Shown piece after piece: positions 1 through 9,647 of a stretch of 64,000 bases of DNA. Numbering within the stretch: position 1 is the first letter of the stretch; each line of letters opens with the position of its first letter. The notes under the pieces were generated by a model. It ran no database searches and was not told the origin of the DNA. It worked only from the letters and a program-made list of their open reading frames with translations. Position numbers and translations under genes: made by a program. Source of the DNA: Marinobacter manganoxydans MnI7-9 (GTDB lineage Bacteria > Pseudomonadota > Gammaproteobacteria > Pseudomonadales > Oleiphilaceae); NCBI RefSeq assembly GCF_000235625.1, contig NZ_AGTR01000084.1, positions 1 to 64,000 on the forward strand. Direction: 5' to 3'.

Positions 1-36
1 TGACACATAGGGCCCGGAACGTACTACAACTACTGG

Positions 37-397
37 TTAGAAGCCGGTTCACCCGTTGGTTTCCAGCCCTGCTTCTCGGCTTGCATGCGAACGCCAAAGA
101 AGCCCCGCATCGGCTCGTGATCCGGCACCGATACTAACCACCAAACTACCCGTCCCGAGCAAATTTTGCGGTGAACAGCCCCACAACCTGGGCACCCTGC
201 CGATAACCCGAAAGATGCCAACGCTGGTTTCCAAATTGGGCGACAGAGTTGCTGGCCTTGGCAACGATGCGAAACCAAAAGCTACCACCGAATTTGCCGC
301 CAAGGCCCATGCACCCAGCTACTATAAAAATGACCGATGCCTTGGCTTATAACGCCTAAATTTGCGGGGAGCGTAGCGAATCCGCAACATTTTCTGG
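37..397 (+). mobile_element. Integron gene cassette, inferred from matched boundaries
   Basis: The left edge shows GTTAGAAGCC at 36-45. Its near-exact inverse, GGCTTATAAC (9 of 10 bases), lies at 344-353 at the start of an attC-like site. In integron arrays a cassette begins with TTRRRY and its own attC opens with the complementary sequence, which is the relation seen here. The cassette would run from T37 to G397, about 360 bp, a usual cassette size. No integrase gene is in the window, so the array must be anchored to the left or be a remnant. The call rests on boundary matching and one foldable attC, not on homology. Confidence 0.5.
56..352 (+). CDS. Possible cassette-encoded hypothetical protein
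   Basis: A 98-residue frame opens with TTG about 20 bases inside the putative cassette and stops inside the attC R'' box, the usual placement of an integron cassette gene. I recognise no domain. The product is rich in Pro, Ala, Lys and Arg, with no signal peptide or membrane segment. A similar-length frame on the opposite strand (303-49) also spans the cassette, and neither has a convincing ribosome binding site, so the coding strand is not settled. The cassette may also be non-coding. Confidence 0.25.
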   Translation: MVSSPASRLACERQRSPASARDPAPILTTKLPVPSKFCGEQPHNLGTLPITRKMPTLVSKLGDRVAGLGNDAKPKATTEFAAKAHAPSYYKNDRCLGL

Positions 398-403
398 TTA
401 GGT
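347..403 (+). other. attC recombination site (integron)
   Basis: The site has R'' TTATAAC (347-353), L'' AAATTTGCGG (358-367), L' CCGCAACATTT (382-392) and R' GTTAGGT (397-403). L'' and L' pair over ten bases with one unpaired C in L' (CCGCAA-C-ATTT), the extrahelical base typical of attC sites. R' fits the GTTRRRY consensus exactly. The total length of 57 bp is close to the shortest known attC sites. The central 14 bases would form the variable terminal structure. Confidence 0.6.
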
Positions 404-755
404 GCTAGTTTTACCCCGGTTTTTGAAAAGAATTCCAATGCTTTGGCCTACTTTTCTTTTGAGCAATTCCGGTGAATTTACACCTACCACTGAATTTTAA
501 TTATGCCACCATCGAACAGCATGATGGCCTTTAATCGCTTCACCATTCTATTAACGAAACCACTCATCAAAATGAGCCGGTTCAGCAAAACAAAAAAACA
601 ATCGGTAGTAGTTTTAGCTTTGATGAACCGTTTTACTCAATTCATGCACCATTCATAGCACCCGTTACACGCTAGCACAACCTATTGGTTTTTATGATTT
701 TTTAAGGCACCTAACAGTTAATTATACGAACGCGTTCGTATATCACCCGTTCGTA
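398..755 (+). mobile_element. Second cassette, apparently non-coding, with a degenerate attC
   Basis: The sequence GTTAGGTGC at 397-405 is matched by its perfect inverse GCACCTAAC at 707-715, which contains a perfect RYYYAAC box (709-715). This is the expected relation between the start of a cassette and its own attC. The second attC would continue through the palindrome at 723-742 to a poor R' box, GTTCGTA, at 749-755. That attC is short and non-consensus at its right end. The roughly 350 bp between the boundaries is AT-rich and holds no convincing gene. Confidence 0.45.
723..742. repeat. Perfect 20-bp palindrome
   Basis: TATACGAACG is followed directly by its reverse complement CGTTCGTATA. 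The GTTCGTA end recurs at 749-755. The palindrome sits where the stem of the second attC should be, so it may be the L''/L' arms of a shortened attC. As a free-standing element it could also be an operator. Nothing nearby shows which. Confidence 0.6.
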
Positions 756-839
756 AAACTCCATTCAAACACGCTCAAGAAAAAACGAACTTCTTCAGTA
801 AAAACAATCCCTTGAGCACCAGTTACCACGGCTACCGCG

Positions 840-895
840 GGAGTTATACGCCCTCTTTTGAGCCACTCCTGCTCCTTCGGTGGGCGTATAACTCC
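840..895. repeat. 14-bp inverted repeat around a 28-nt loop, plus a third copy
   Basis: GGAGTTATACGCCC (840-853) is perfectly inverted as GGGCGTATAACTCC (882-895). Thirteen bases of the right arm (GCGTATAACTCCA, 884-896) recur as a direct repeat at 977-989. GTATAAC is one base from the attC R'' consensus and GTTATAC one base from R', so these may be further decayed cassette ends. The order (R'-like first) does not give a complete attC. From 896 to 1140 I see no other feature and no gene. Confidence 0.5.
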
Positions 896-1154
896 ACCCA
901 GTCTTTTCCATCTTTCCAACCCTATCAGATAGTTGCCGACATTTCTCATTTGGCATCTGGAGTTTTGCGAACGCATGCGTATAACTCCAGCACCCGGCGC
1001 CTCGACACTACCCTCTCACTTGCATACCTGAGATACTCACCTATATCCACCAAACAGGATGTACCGGTCGTCTCCATACGCCGGGCGGTGGGCAAGGCTG
1101 CTCCCCTTTCGACAGGCGGGGCACAGGGAAACAACACGACAGGAGGTCACTCCC

Positions 1155-2180
1155 ATGAAACGCATTGCTGTCTGCTTCGATGGCACCTGGAATCGCCCGG
1201 AAGAAATCCTGGGTGAGGACTTTCCCACCAACGTTCTGCAATTTGCCCGCGCCATCCGGCCTACCGACGGTAACGGGGTGGAGCAGGTGGTGTTCTACGA
1301 CTGGGGCATTGGCTCCTACCACGATTCACTCCGCGCCGGCGCCACCGGTTACGGGCTGGAGAAGAACGTGATGGACGGCTACCGGTTTCTGGTGCACAAC
1401 TACGAGCCCGGTGACGAGATTTTCCTGTTCGGGTTCAGCCGCGGTGCCTACACGGCCCGAAGTCTTTGCGGAATGATCAACAACTGCAGCATTCTGCGAA
1501 AAGAACACGGCAGCCGGATCGAGGAGGCCTTCAAGCTCTACAAAACCAAGAAGCACAAGGCCAACGGCGACCACTCCATGGCCTGGAAGGCGAAATATTC
1601 GCTGGAGCGGCGCACGCCCATCCGGTTTGTCGGGGTGTGGGATACCGTGGGTGCCCTGGGCCTGCCCTTTACTTTTTTCGGCCTGATCAAGGATCGGGAC
1701 CTGTTCTACGATTGTAAGATCGGCAGCAACATTCGCGTTGCCCGTCACGCGCTTTCGCTGGACGAGCAGCGGGAGGATTTCGAACCCACGCTCTGGGAGC
1801 CGCGAGACGGCACCGATCTGGCCCAGGTCTGGTTTGCCGGGGTGCACTCGGACGTAGGCGGCGGTTACGAGCCAGACAAACAGGGCCGCACCCTGGCGGA
1901 TATCCCCCTTCTGTGGCTGAAAGAGGAAGCGCAAAAACACGCCCTGGTGTTCAATGATTCCCTGCCCGCCGTAACCCACGCCAACGCCGATCAGCACAAT
2001 GAGTACAAGGGCAAGTACAAGTTGCTGGGCAAGCTGGTGCGCGAGATACCCCCGCCCGAGACCAACCGCACCTGGGTGCATCCCACCGTGAAAGAGCGCT
2101 ATGCCGGCGGCTACCGTAGCGAGCCCATCGAGCAGTACAACAAGCTCCACGGCCAATGGCCACCGCTCTGGCCGGGATAA
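1155..2180 (+). CDS. DUF2235 alpha/beta-hydrolase family protein
   Basis: This 341-residue protein starts at the ATG after a strong AGGAGG (1141-1146). It has the family's N-terminal CFDGTWN motif (residues 7-13), a nucleophile elbow GFSRG (Ser95) and a downstream HSDVGGGY motif. These features mark DUF2235, a serine-hydrolase fold that also includes the T6SS phospholipase family Tle1. No signal peptide or membrane segment is visible. There is no VgrG, adaptor or immunity-like gene beside it, so a cytosolic lipase or esterase-like role is as likely as secretion. The substrate is unknown. It stands alone, about 100 bp before the next gene. Confidence 0.85.
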   Translation: MKRIAVCFDGTWNRPEEILGEDFPTNVLQFARAIRPTDGNGVEQVVFYDWGIGSYHDSLRAGATGYGLEKNVMDGYRFLVHNYEPGDEIFLFGFSRGAYTARSLCGMINNCSILRKEHGSRIEEAFKLYKTKKHKANGDHSMAWKAKYSLERRTPIRFVGVWDTVGALGLPFTFFGLIKDRDLFYDCKIGSNIRVARHALSLDEQREDFEPTLWEPRDGTDLAQVWFAGVHSDVGGGYEPDKQGRTLADIPLLWLKEEAQKHALVFNDSLPAVTHANADQHNEYKGKYKLLGKLVREIPPPETNRTWVHPTVKERYAGGYRSEPIEQYNKLHGQWPPLWPG

Positions 2181-2278
2181 GCCCGCGCGTTATCGGCCTG
2201 GTTTTTGATAGACTCCGCAGCCACAGAGTACCGTTCGGTCGTGCCGGACGGCTGTTCACCAATAGGGGGCTGTAAGTT

Positions 2279-2611
2279 GTGAAGAGCTGGATTTTTCTGG
2301 GCGTTGCCATCGTAGCGGAAGTGATAGCCACCACCGGCCTGAAAGCCAGTGAAGGGTTCACCAAACTCTGGCCCAGCCTGCTGGTGATCGCTGGCTATAC
2401 AATTGCCTTTTACTTCCTCTCGCTGACTTTGAAGGAAATTCCCGTAGGCGTGGCCTATGCCATCTGGGCGGGGATGGGCGTTGTGCTGGTGGCACTGATC
2501 GGCTGGCTGATTTACGGGCAGGCTCTGGATGCCGCCACTGTGATTGGTATGGCGCTGATCATCACCGGTGTTGCAGTGATCAATCTGTTTTCCAAGTCAG
2601 TCGCTCACTAA
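2279..2611 (+). CDS. emrE: EmrE-like small multidrug resistance exporter
   Basis: A 110-residue protein with four hydrophobic helices and a GTG start. It resembles E. coli EmrE along its whole length: the membrane-embedded Glu14 is in AEVIATT, Trp63 is in AYAIWAGMG, and the protein ends in [10 protein letters not shown]. The Glu is the shared proton/substrate site of the family. The sequence around the Trp fits the Qac subtype (exports quaternary ammonium and lipophilic cations) better than the guanidinium-exporting Gdx/SugE subtype. It would act as an antiparallel dimer in the inner membrane. I see no guanidine riboswitch in the roughly 100-bp leader. Confidence 0.9.
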   Translation: MKSWIFLGVAIVAEVIATTGLKASEGFTKLWPSLLVIAGYTIAFYFLSLTLKEIPVGVAYAIWAGMGVVLVALIGWLIYGQALDAATVIGMALIITGVAVINLFSKSVAH

Positions 2612-2637
2612 CCTGTCGGTAAAACCGGAGCTTCTCG

Positions 2638-3363
2638 ATGCACCTCCCTTTCTGGCTGACGACTACCCTGCTCTTTCCGGTACTGCTCTACCAGGGCAAA
2701 CAGGCGCGCCGCACAACGCCCAGGCTGCCGGAGGCCGGTGGCTCTCCGTGCGGCCAATATGGCGAAGGTACTCCCGCCAGGCGAGTCCTGGTGATTGGCG
2801 AATCCACGGCGGCCGGTGTGGGTGTTGAAACCCACGATCAGGGCCTGGCCAGCCAGTTGGCAAGGGAAATCCACGAGCGCACGGGCCAGACCATTGCCTG
2901 GCATACCTTTGGGGTCAACGGCATCCGGCTCGGGGCGTTGATTCACACGCTGGAAACCGCCGAGTTGCCAGAGGCGGATGTGGTGCTGTTGAGCATGGGG
3001 GTGAACGACACCACGGGCTTCACGCCCCGCTTTCGTTTCCGCCGGCAGTTGCAGGCATTGCGTGAATTGCTGGCGCCACGATATTCAGGGCCTATTCTGC
3101 TTTTGAGCGTGCCGCCGATGCATCTTTTTACGGCGCTGCCCTCGCCGCTTCGGCATGTGATGGGGTGGCGGGCCAGGCAGCTGGATAACCTCTATATCCG
3201 GCTGGCGCGCCAGTTTCCTGAAGACTTCCGTTACGTGAACTACCCGGTGGTTACCGATCCTGAGCTTCTTGCCAGGGATGGCTATCACCCCGGCCAGAAG
3301 GGCTACCGCTATATTGCCGAGGCACTGGCAGACAGGGTCAGCCCCACCAATCGGTCAGGCTAA
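2638..3363 (+). CDS. SGNH/GDSL-type esterase
   Basis: This 241-residue protein has the four SGNH blocks in order: GEST with Ser57, the Gly of FGVNG, the Asn of GVND near residue 125, and DGYHPG near the C terminus with the catalytic Asp and His. The first 20 residues are hydrophobic and could be an uncleaved anchor or signal peptide, placing the enzyme at the membrane or in the periplasm. It starts 26 bp after the exporter stop, so the two may be co-transcribed. The family hydrolyses esters or acyl-thioesters; the substrate here cannot be told. Confidence 0.85.
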   Translation: MHLPFWLTTTLLFPVLLYQGKQARRTTPRLPEAGGSPCGQYGEGTPARRVLVIGESTAAGVGVETHDQGLASQLAREIHERTGQTIAWHTFGVNGIRLGALIHTLETAELPEADVVLLSMGVNDTTGFTPRFRFRRQLQALRELLAPRYSGPILLLSVPPMHLFTALPSPLRHVMGWRARQLDNLYIRLARQFPEDFRYVNYPVVTDPELLARDGYHPGQKGYRYIAEALADRVSPTNRSG

Positions 3364-3378
3364 CCCTTCCTTCCCCCC

Positions 3379-5037
3379 TCAGGGCGCCAGCTTGCGCTTC
3401 AGCGCCTTGGAAACCGACAGCGGCAGGCTCGGCAGTGAGCGCAGCATCCAAGGCAGTATCCGGCGCTTTACCCCGCTCAGGGATTCCGGGATCACGGCTT
3501 CAATAAGGTGTGGGCCCGGCATTCTCTGGGCGTATTCCAGGGCTTTTGCCATTTCCTCAGCGGTGTGCACCCGCACGCCGTGAACGCCCATGCCGTTGGC
3601 CATTTCCGCAAAGTTGATCACCGGGCCCCGCAGGTCCAGCTGGGACTTGGCCTTCTCTCCGGCCTCTTCGGCACCGACCCGCTCCAGCTCGATGTTGAGC
3701 ACGGAGTAGGAGGCGTTGTTGAAGATGATGGAGGTGACGTTCAGCTGTTCCCGGGCCATGGTCCACAGGGCCTGAATGGTGTACATGGCGGTGCCATCGC
3801 CGATCAGGGCGATAACCGGCCGGTCCGGACAGGCTACGGCAGCACCCACTGCATTGGGCAAGCCCTGGCCGATGGCGCCGCCGGTGAGGGTAATCATGTC
3901 GTGGCGGGGTGCACCGGCGGTCATGACCGAAAGCATCAGGCTGGAGGTGATGCCCTCGTCCACGATGATGGCGTTCTCGGGCATCAACTCGCCTACCGCT
4001 TTGCAGACTTTCTCGGCAGTCAGCTTGCCCCGTGGCCGGCCCGGTCGCTTCTCGGGCTGGAGCTTCGGCTGCGCCTGGCTGGCACCAACGGCGGCGTTGA
4101 GTTTGTTAAGGCTGGCCAGAATATCCTGGTCCGGGGCGGCCAGGGTGTGTACCTGGCAGGTATCCGGCACCAGGTAGCTCTTCTTGCCGGGATAGGCGAA
4201 GAAGGAAACCGGCGCCTTCGAATCCACCAGGATCAGCTGTTCGATGTCGGTCAGCTGCACCGTGGCGAGTTCCGCCAGGTAGGCGATCCGTTCGATGTAA
4301 GGCAGGCCGGCACCCCGCTCCATGCGGGTGGGGAAGGTTTCCGCCAGCAGGGTAACGCCGCTGTGGGCGGCCAGTTTGGCGGCCGCCAACATGCTGGGCT
4401 CTCGCAGGGAATGGCCGCCCATCAACAGGGCGGTTTTCTTGCCGGAGCGGATAGCCTTGGCAATGGCTTCCACGGTGGCATCGTCTGCCGGCTCCGGTGT
4501 CGGCGGTGCCATGGGCGCACTGGGCACACCGCCCTCGCCCCAGGACACATCGGCCGGCAGAATCAATGTAGCTACCTGCCCGGGTGCCGTACGGGCCGCC
4601 GCGATGGCTTCGGCGGCATCCTGGCAGAGGGTTTCCGTGCTCTTGGCGGTGCGCACAAACCCCGGGGACACGTTGCGGGCTACGGTCTCGATATCCGACT
4701 GCAACTGGGCATCGTACTTCACGTGGTAGGTGGCGTGGTCGCCCACAATGTTCAGCACCGGCACTTTGCCCTTGCGGGCGTTGTGCAGGTTGGCCAGGCC
4801 GTTGCCCAGCCCGCAGCCCAGGTGCAACAGCGTGGCGGCAGGTTTGTCGGCCATGCGGGCATAGCCGTCGGCGGCGCCGGTGGCGACCCCTTCGAACAGG
4901 GCAAGCACCGCCCGCATCTTGGGCTCGTCATCCAGGGCGGCCACAAAATGCATCTCGCTGGTGCCGGGGTTGCTGAAGCAGACCTCAACGCCGGCATTCA
5001 CCAGGGTTTTCATCAGGGCTTGAGCGCCGTTTGTCAT
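3379..5037 (-). CDS. Thiamine-diphosphate enzyme of the acetolactate synthase/benzoylformate decarboxylase type
   Basis: A 552-residue ThDP-dependent enzyme with the standard three-domain layout. The N-terminal Pyr domain carries the cofactor-activating Glu49 in LALFEGVATG. The C-terminal PP domain carries the Mg-ThDP motif opening GDGTAMYTIQALW and closing with FNNASY. No regulatory subunit gene lies nearby, and the lysine-rich tail is not typical of biosynthetic IlvB/IlvI, so branched-chain synthesis is unlikely. It is probably a 2-oxoacid decarboxylase or carboligase. It lies 58 bp downstream of the flavin dehydrogenase on the same strand, so both probably act in one catabolic route. Confidence 0.8.
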   Translation of the reverse strand: MTNGAQALMKTLVNAGVEVCFSNPGTSEMHFVAALDDEPKMRAVLALFEGVATGAADGYARMADKPAATLLHLGCGLGNGLANLHNARKGKVPVLNIVGDHATYHVKYDAQLQSDIETVARNVSPGFVRTAKSTETLCQDAAEAIAAARTAPGQVATLILPADVSWGEGGVPSAPMAPPTPEPADDATVEAIAKAIRSGKKTALLMGGHSLREPSMLAAAKLAAHSGVTLLAETFPTRMERGAGLPYIERIAYLAELATVQLTDIEQLILVDSKAPVSFFAYPGKKSYLVPDTCQVHTLAAPDQDILASLNKLNAAVGASQAQPKLQPEKRPGRPRGKLTAEKVCKAVGELMPENAIIVDEGITSSLMLSVMTAGAPRHDMITLTGGAIGQGLPNAVGAAVACPDRPVIALIGDGTAMYTIQALWTMAREQLNVTSIIFNNASYSVLNIELERVGAEEAGEKAKSQLDLRGPVINFAEMANGMGVHGVRVHTAEEMAKALEYAQRMPGPHLIEAVIPESLSGVKRRILPWMLRSLPSLPLSVSKALKRKLAP

Positions 5038-5095
5038 TGTTGTTCTCCAAGCTTTCCGGGTTCGGGGTTTTGGTTATGTGTTTTGCCCACAGGAT

Positions 5096-6709
5096 TCAGC
5101 CTCCGGCCACGATGGCCCGCACCGCCGCCCGGGCTGTCATGATGCAGCCGGGCAGGAAGGTGCCTTCCAGGGAACGTTTTCCGTTCGCACCGCCGCCGCC
5201 AAAGCCTGCCGCCTCGCCGACACAATACAGGCCTTGAACCGGCTGCCCGTGGGCACCCAGGACGCGGCTTTGCAGGTCGGTTTGCAGGCCACCCAGGCTC
5301 TTGCGGGTAATCAGCTGCATTCGGATGGCGATAAAGGGGCCGGCGCCGGATTTCTGCAACGGGGCCGGCTTGCAGGTGCGCAGGCGATCCGGCTTCCATT
5401 CCCGGGCATGCTGGATCATCCGGATCTGGGGGTCGTCGTGGAGGCTGGTGCCTGCCGCGAAGTTGGCATCAAAGGCATCCGCGGTAGCCTTGAGTGTTGC
5501 CGGGTTGATGTCGTTGGAGCAGGTCAGCGCGTTCATCTTGCCGGCCAGATCCGTCAGGCTGTCGGCCACCAGGAAGGCCCGGCTTTCATGCTGCATCTGC
5601 CGAATCAGGGCGTGGTTGCCCAGCAACAGCTCTTTCACAAACTGGGGGAACTGTTTATCCCGGATGCGGGCATTATGCTCGGCGCCCGAGATGGCAAATT
5701 CCTTGGCGGCGATGCGCCAGTTAAGCAGGTGCCAGGTCCAGGGCTTTTCCTGCTCGGCCACGCGCTGGCACAGCCAGTGGGTATCGAAGCCGGTCACCAG
5801 GGGTTCCGGGCCAATCCGTTCACCCCGGTGGTTCAGCCACAGGGCCGATTTACAGGGAATGGTGGACAGGCCGTGGCCCGGAAAATGGGGGTACGGATGC
5901 GGGAAGCCGGCCGCGTAGTTCCACATTTCGCCGGCGTGGGTAATCCGGCCTCCGAGGGTGTCGGCCACCCAGTGATGCATGCGGCCATCGGCATAGGGGT
6001 GGGCACCATTCAGCATGCGGGTGGGTTGCGGGCGATCAACCGGCCAGTTCGCGCGGCATTCCTTGTGGCTGCCGTTGATGCCGCCAGTGGCCAGCACCAC
6101 GGCCGACGCCGCGAAGCGAACTTCCTCTCCCGTGGCCTCGTTGATAGCCAGGGCGCCGCTGACTTTTCCCGCTTCGTGGTCCAGTTCGGTAATGCGATGC
6201 TGGTGCAGCAGCGTGAGCTTTCCGCTGGTGTTCTCCCGGTGCAGCGCGGTCATCAGGCAGCGGACCAGTTCCCGGGCGGTGCCCCACACCACATGGTACC
6301 GGGGCAAACGATTACCATCGCCGAAACGGCCGCGCTCAACCCAGTTCACGGCGGGCAGGAACTTGATGCCTTCGTTGCTGAGCCAGTCGTAGACCTCGGA
6401 GCGTGAATGCTCCACGTAGTAACGGGCCCATTGCAGGGGCAATTCATCGTCGGGGGCCAGCTCGCCAAAGCTGAGCCAGTCTTCCAGGGCAATCTCCGGT
6501 GTGTCGGCAATTTTCATGCGCTTCTGCAGCGGCGTACCCACCAGCATCATGCCACCAAAGGCCCAAAGCGCCAGGCCACCCATCCGTTCTTCGGTGTCCC
6601 GGTCTGCCAGGGTTACGGACTTGCCGGCGCGCAATCCTTCCAGAGCGGCGACAATACCGGCCAGCCCGCCGCCGACCACCAGAATGTCTGAGGAAATCAC
6701 CTTGGCCAT
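5096..6709 (-). CDS. FAD-binding dehydrogenase, KstD/fumarate-reductase-like
   Basis: This 537-residue flavoprotein begins with the dinucleotide-binding motif VVGGGLAGIVAA (about residues 11-22) and ends with the second FAD block GLYCVGEAAGFGGGGANG. This arrangement is typical of the 3-ketosteroid dehydrogenase/succinate dehydrogenase flavoprotein superfamily. No signal peptide is seen. It is the first gene of a two-gene unit with the ThDP enzyme and is divergent from an AraC-type regulator at 6798. The substrate cannot be inferred; a steroid role is not supported by other steroid genes here. Confidence 0.8.
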   Translation of the reverse strand: MAKVISSDILVVGGGLAGIVAALEGLRAGKSVTLADRDTEERMGGLALWAFGGMMLVGTPLQKRMKIADTPEIALEDWLSFGELAPDDELPLQWARYYVEHSRSEVYDWLSNEGIKFLPAVNWVERGRFGDGNRLPRYHVVWGTARELVRCLMTALHRENTSGKLTLLHQHRITELDHEAGKVSGALAINEATGEEVRFAASAVVLATGGINGSHKECRANWPVDRPQPTRMLNGAHPYADGRMHHWVADTLGGRITHAGEMWNYAAGFPHPYPHFPGHGLSTIPCKSALWLNHRGERIGPEPLVTGFDTHWLCQRVAEQEKPWTWHLLNWRIAAKEFAISGAEHNARIRDKQFPQFVKELLLGNHALIRQMQHESRAFLVADSLTDLAGKMNALTCSNDINPATLKATADAFDANFAAGTSLHDDPQIRMIQHAREWKPDRLRTCKPAPLQKSGAGPFIAIRMQLITRKSLGGLQTDLQSRVLGAHGQPVQGLYCVGEAAGFGGGGANGKRSLEGTFLPGCIMTARAAVRAIVAGG

Positions 6710-6771
6710 ATCGCATCCGACCCGATCGCAATGAGTTGTCAGCTTTAAAGATATACCGGTACCATGGCTTT

Positions 6772-6812
6772 AAAATTGACTTCAGAGGCCAACAAAATTG
6801 ACGTTAGAGGCC
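6772..6812. promoter_or_regulatory. Tandem 22-bp repeat, candidate AraC-family operator
   Basis: AAAATTGACTTCAGAGGCC (6772-6790) and AAAATTGACGTTAGAGGCC (6794-6812) match at 17 of 19 positions with a 22-bp period, close to two helical turns. AraC-type regulators often bind direct repeats at 21-22 bp spacing. The pair lies between the divergent regulator and the flavin dehydrogenase operon and overlaps the regulator's own ribosome binding site and start codon. Bound protein would repress its own synthesis and could activate the other operon. Confidence 0.55.
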
Positions 6813-7811
6813 ACGGTTTCCATTGGATGGGTTAACACCGTCATCGGTGCTGCCGAGAGACTGTCTTTAAACGCCAACCAACTGCTGGCAGAAGCCGGCA
6901 TTCCGGAAGCCGCCTGCGAACTGGAGCGCTGGCCGATCGACGATATTACCCGACTCTGGCACGCCGCCGAACGCTGCACCGGCGACCCGGGCTTTGGTTT
7001 GAAGGTGGGAGCGGAGTTCTCCCCGATGAGCATCAGTGGCGTGGGTTTTGCGCTGCAATCTGCCGCAACCCTGCGGGAGGCCATTGTGATGGTGCAGCGT
7101 TTCCAGCGGCTGATCTCCGATGGCGGGCGGTTCCAGATTGTTGCCGGCAACACAGCCACCTGGCTGGTTTACCATCCCAGGCAGGGCCGGCTGGCCTTCA
7201 GCCCGCACCAGATCGAAGCGGTGCTGGCGTCGGTGGTGGGGTTCGGAAGCTGGGTTACCGGCACCCGGATGCAACCATCCCGGGTGCAGTTCAGCCAGCC
7301 CCGGTTGGGGCCGTTGGCCGGTTACCAGACCGTATTCAATTGCCCGGTGGAGTTCGAGCAGGCGTTCAGCGGTGTTCAGATCGACAACGCCGTTCTGGAC
7401 CAGTCCCTGCCCCAGGCGGACCCCCAGCTTGCCCAGGTGCACGAGCGCTACACCAATGCCCGCCTTGCCGCCCTCTCCATCAACAGTGCCTCAGTGCCAG
7501 AAATACGAAGATGGCTCACTGCCCGGATAGGCCCGGTTCTGCCCCGCCGGGCAGACGCAGCCGAAGCCCTGGGCATCAGCGAACGCAGCCTGGCCCGGCG
7601 GCTCCGGGAACAGGGCCAGACCTTTGACGGGCTGGTCGACGACGTGCGCCGTGAAAAAGCCCTGCAGGCGGTCGTTGATTTCAGCGCTTCCCTACCTGAA
7701 ATCGCCGAAGCGCTCGGGTTTGCCGAGGTAAGCACGTTTTACAGGGCATTCCGGCGTTGGACGGGCATGCCACCGGTGCGGTGGCGCAAGCAGGAAAACC
7801 TGACTTCGTAA
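6798..7811 (+). CDS. AraC-family transcriptional regulator with arabinose-binding-like N domain
   Basis: A 337-residue regulator. The N-terminal two thirds resemble the ligand-binding domain of the OruR/ArgR-like AraC subgroup. The C terminus has a double helix-turn-helix; the second includes IAEALGFAEVSTFYRAFRRWTG. The TTG start at 6798 is supported by AGAGG nine bases upstream and by a stop codon just upstream in frame. It is divergent from the flavin dehydrogenase/ThDP enzyme pair and probably controls it through the 22-bp repeats, which overlap its own start. Confidence 0.85.
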   Translation: MTLEATVSIGWVNTVIGAAERLSLNANQLLAEAGIPEAACELERWPIDDITRLWHAAERCTGDPGFGLKVGAEFSPMSISGVGFALQSAATLREAIVMVQRFQRLISDGGRFQIVAGNTATWLVYHPRQGRLAFSPHQIEAVLASVVGFGSWVTGTRMQPSRVQFSQPRLGPLAGYQTVFNCPVEFEQAFSGVQIDNAVLDQSLPQADPQLAQVHERYTNARLAALSINSASVPEIRRWLTARIGPVLPRRADAAEALGISERSLARRLREQGQTFDGLVDDVRREKALQAVVDFSASLPEIAEALGFAEVSTFYRAFRRWTGMPPVRWRKQENLTS

Positions 7812-7832
7812 TTCTTCTTCGGCCGGCGCAAA

Positions 7833-7872
7833 TGGTCACTAAGGTGTCACGTCACTGACACTGCATTGTCAC
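7833..7872 (+). promoter_or_regulatory. Tandem Pho box: four PhoB half-sites at 11-bp spacing
   Basis: Four hexamers start exactly 11 bp apart: GGTCAC at 7834, TGTCAC at 7845, TGACAC at 7856 and TGTCAC at 7867. The right-hand pair, CTGACACTGCATTGTCAC (7855-7872), matches most positions of the classical 18-bp Pho box (two CTGTCAT-type repeats, 11-bp period). Two consecutive boxes upstream of ptxA imply cooperative PhoB binding and induction on phosphate starvation. The box ends 68 bp before the ptxA start. I cannot fix the -10 element with confidence. Confidence 0.75.
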
Positions 7873-7939
7873 CTCTCAGGATTAGCGTTGCATTGTAAGT
7901 CGCAATCAAGCGAGCTTATTCATTGCAAAAGGTGATCCA

Positions 7940-9639
<1,700 letters not shown>

Positions 9640-9647
9640 GGAAATCC

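Noticed and set aside
840-895. Inverted repeat read as a complete attC site
   Set aside because: The order of boxes is R'-like then R''-like, the reverse of an attC, and no internal L'' and L' arms with an extrahelical base could be found.
1155-2180. DUF2235 protein as a T6SS Tle1 effector
   Set aside because: It lacks a neighbouring VgrG, adaptor or immunity gene, is about 47 kb from the vgrG island and is short for Tle1; a stand-alone hydrolase is equally likely.
2181-2278. Guanidine riboswitch ahead of the small multidrug exporter
   Set aside because: The leader has a GGACGG element, but I could not build the two ACGR-loop hairpins of the guanidine-II class or the ykkC fold, and the exporter looks like the Qac subtype, not Gdx.
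3508-5142. Long open frame opposite the ThDP enzyme gene
   Set aside because: It mirrors the codons of a clearly recognisable enzyme; the translation has no domain and is rich in Gly, His and Gln, as antisense frames in GC-rich genes are. The same applies to long frames opposite puuB (17759-19459), puuC (19272-20873), potF (22580-23749) and vgrG (48873-50633).
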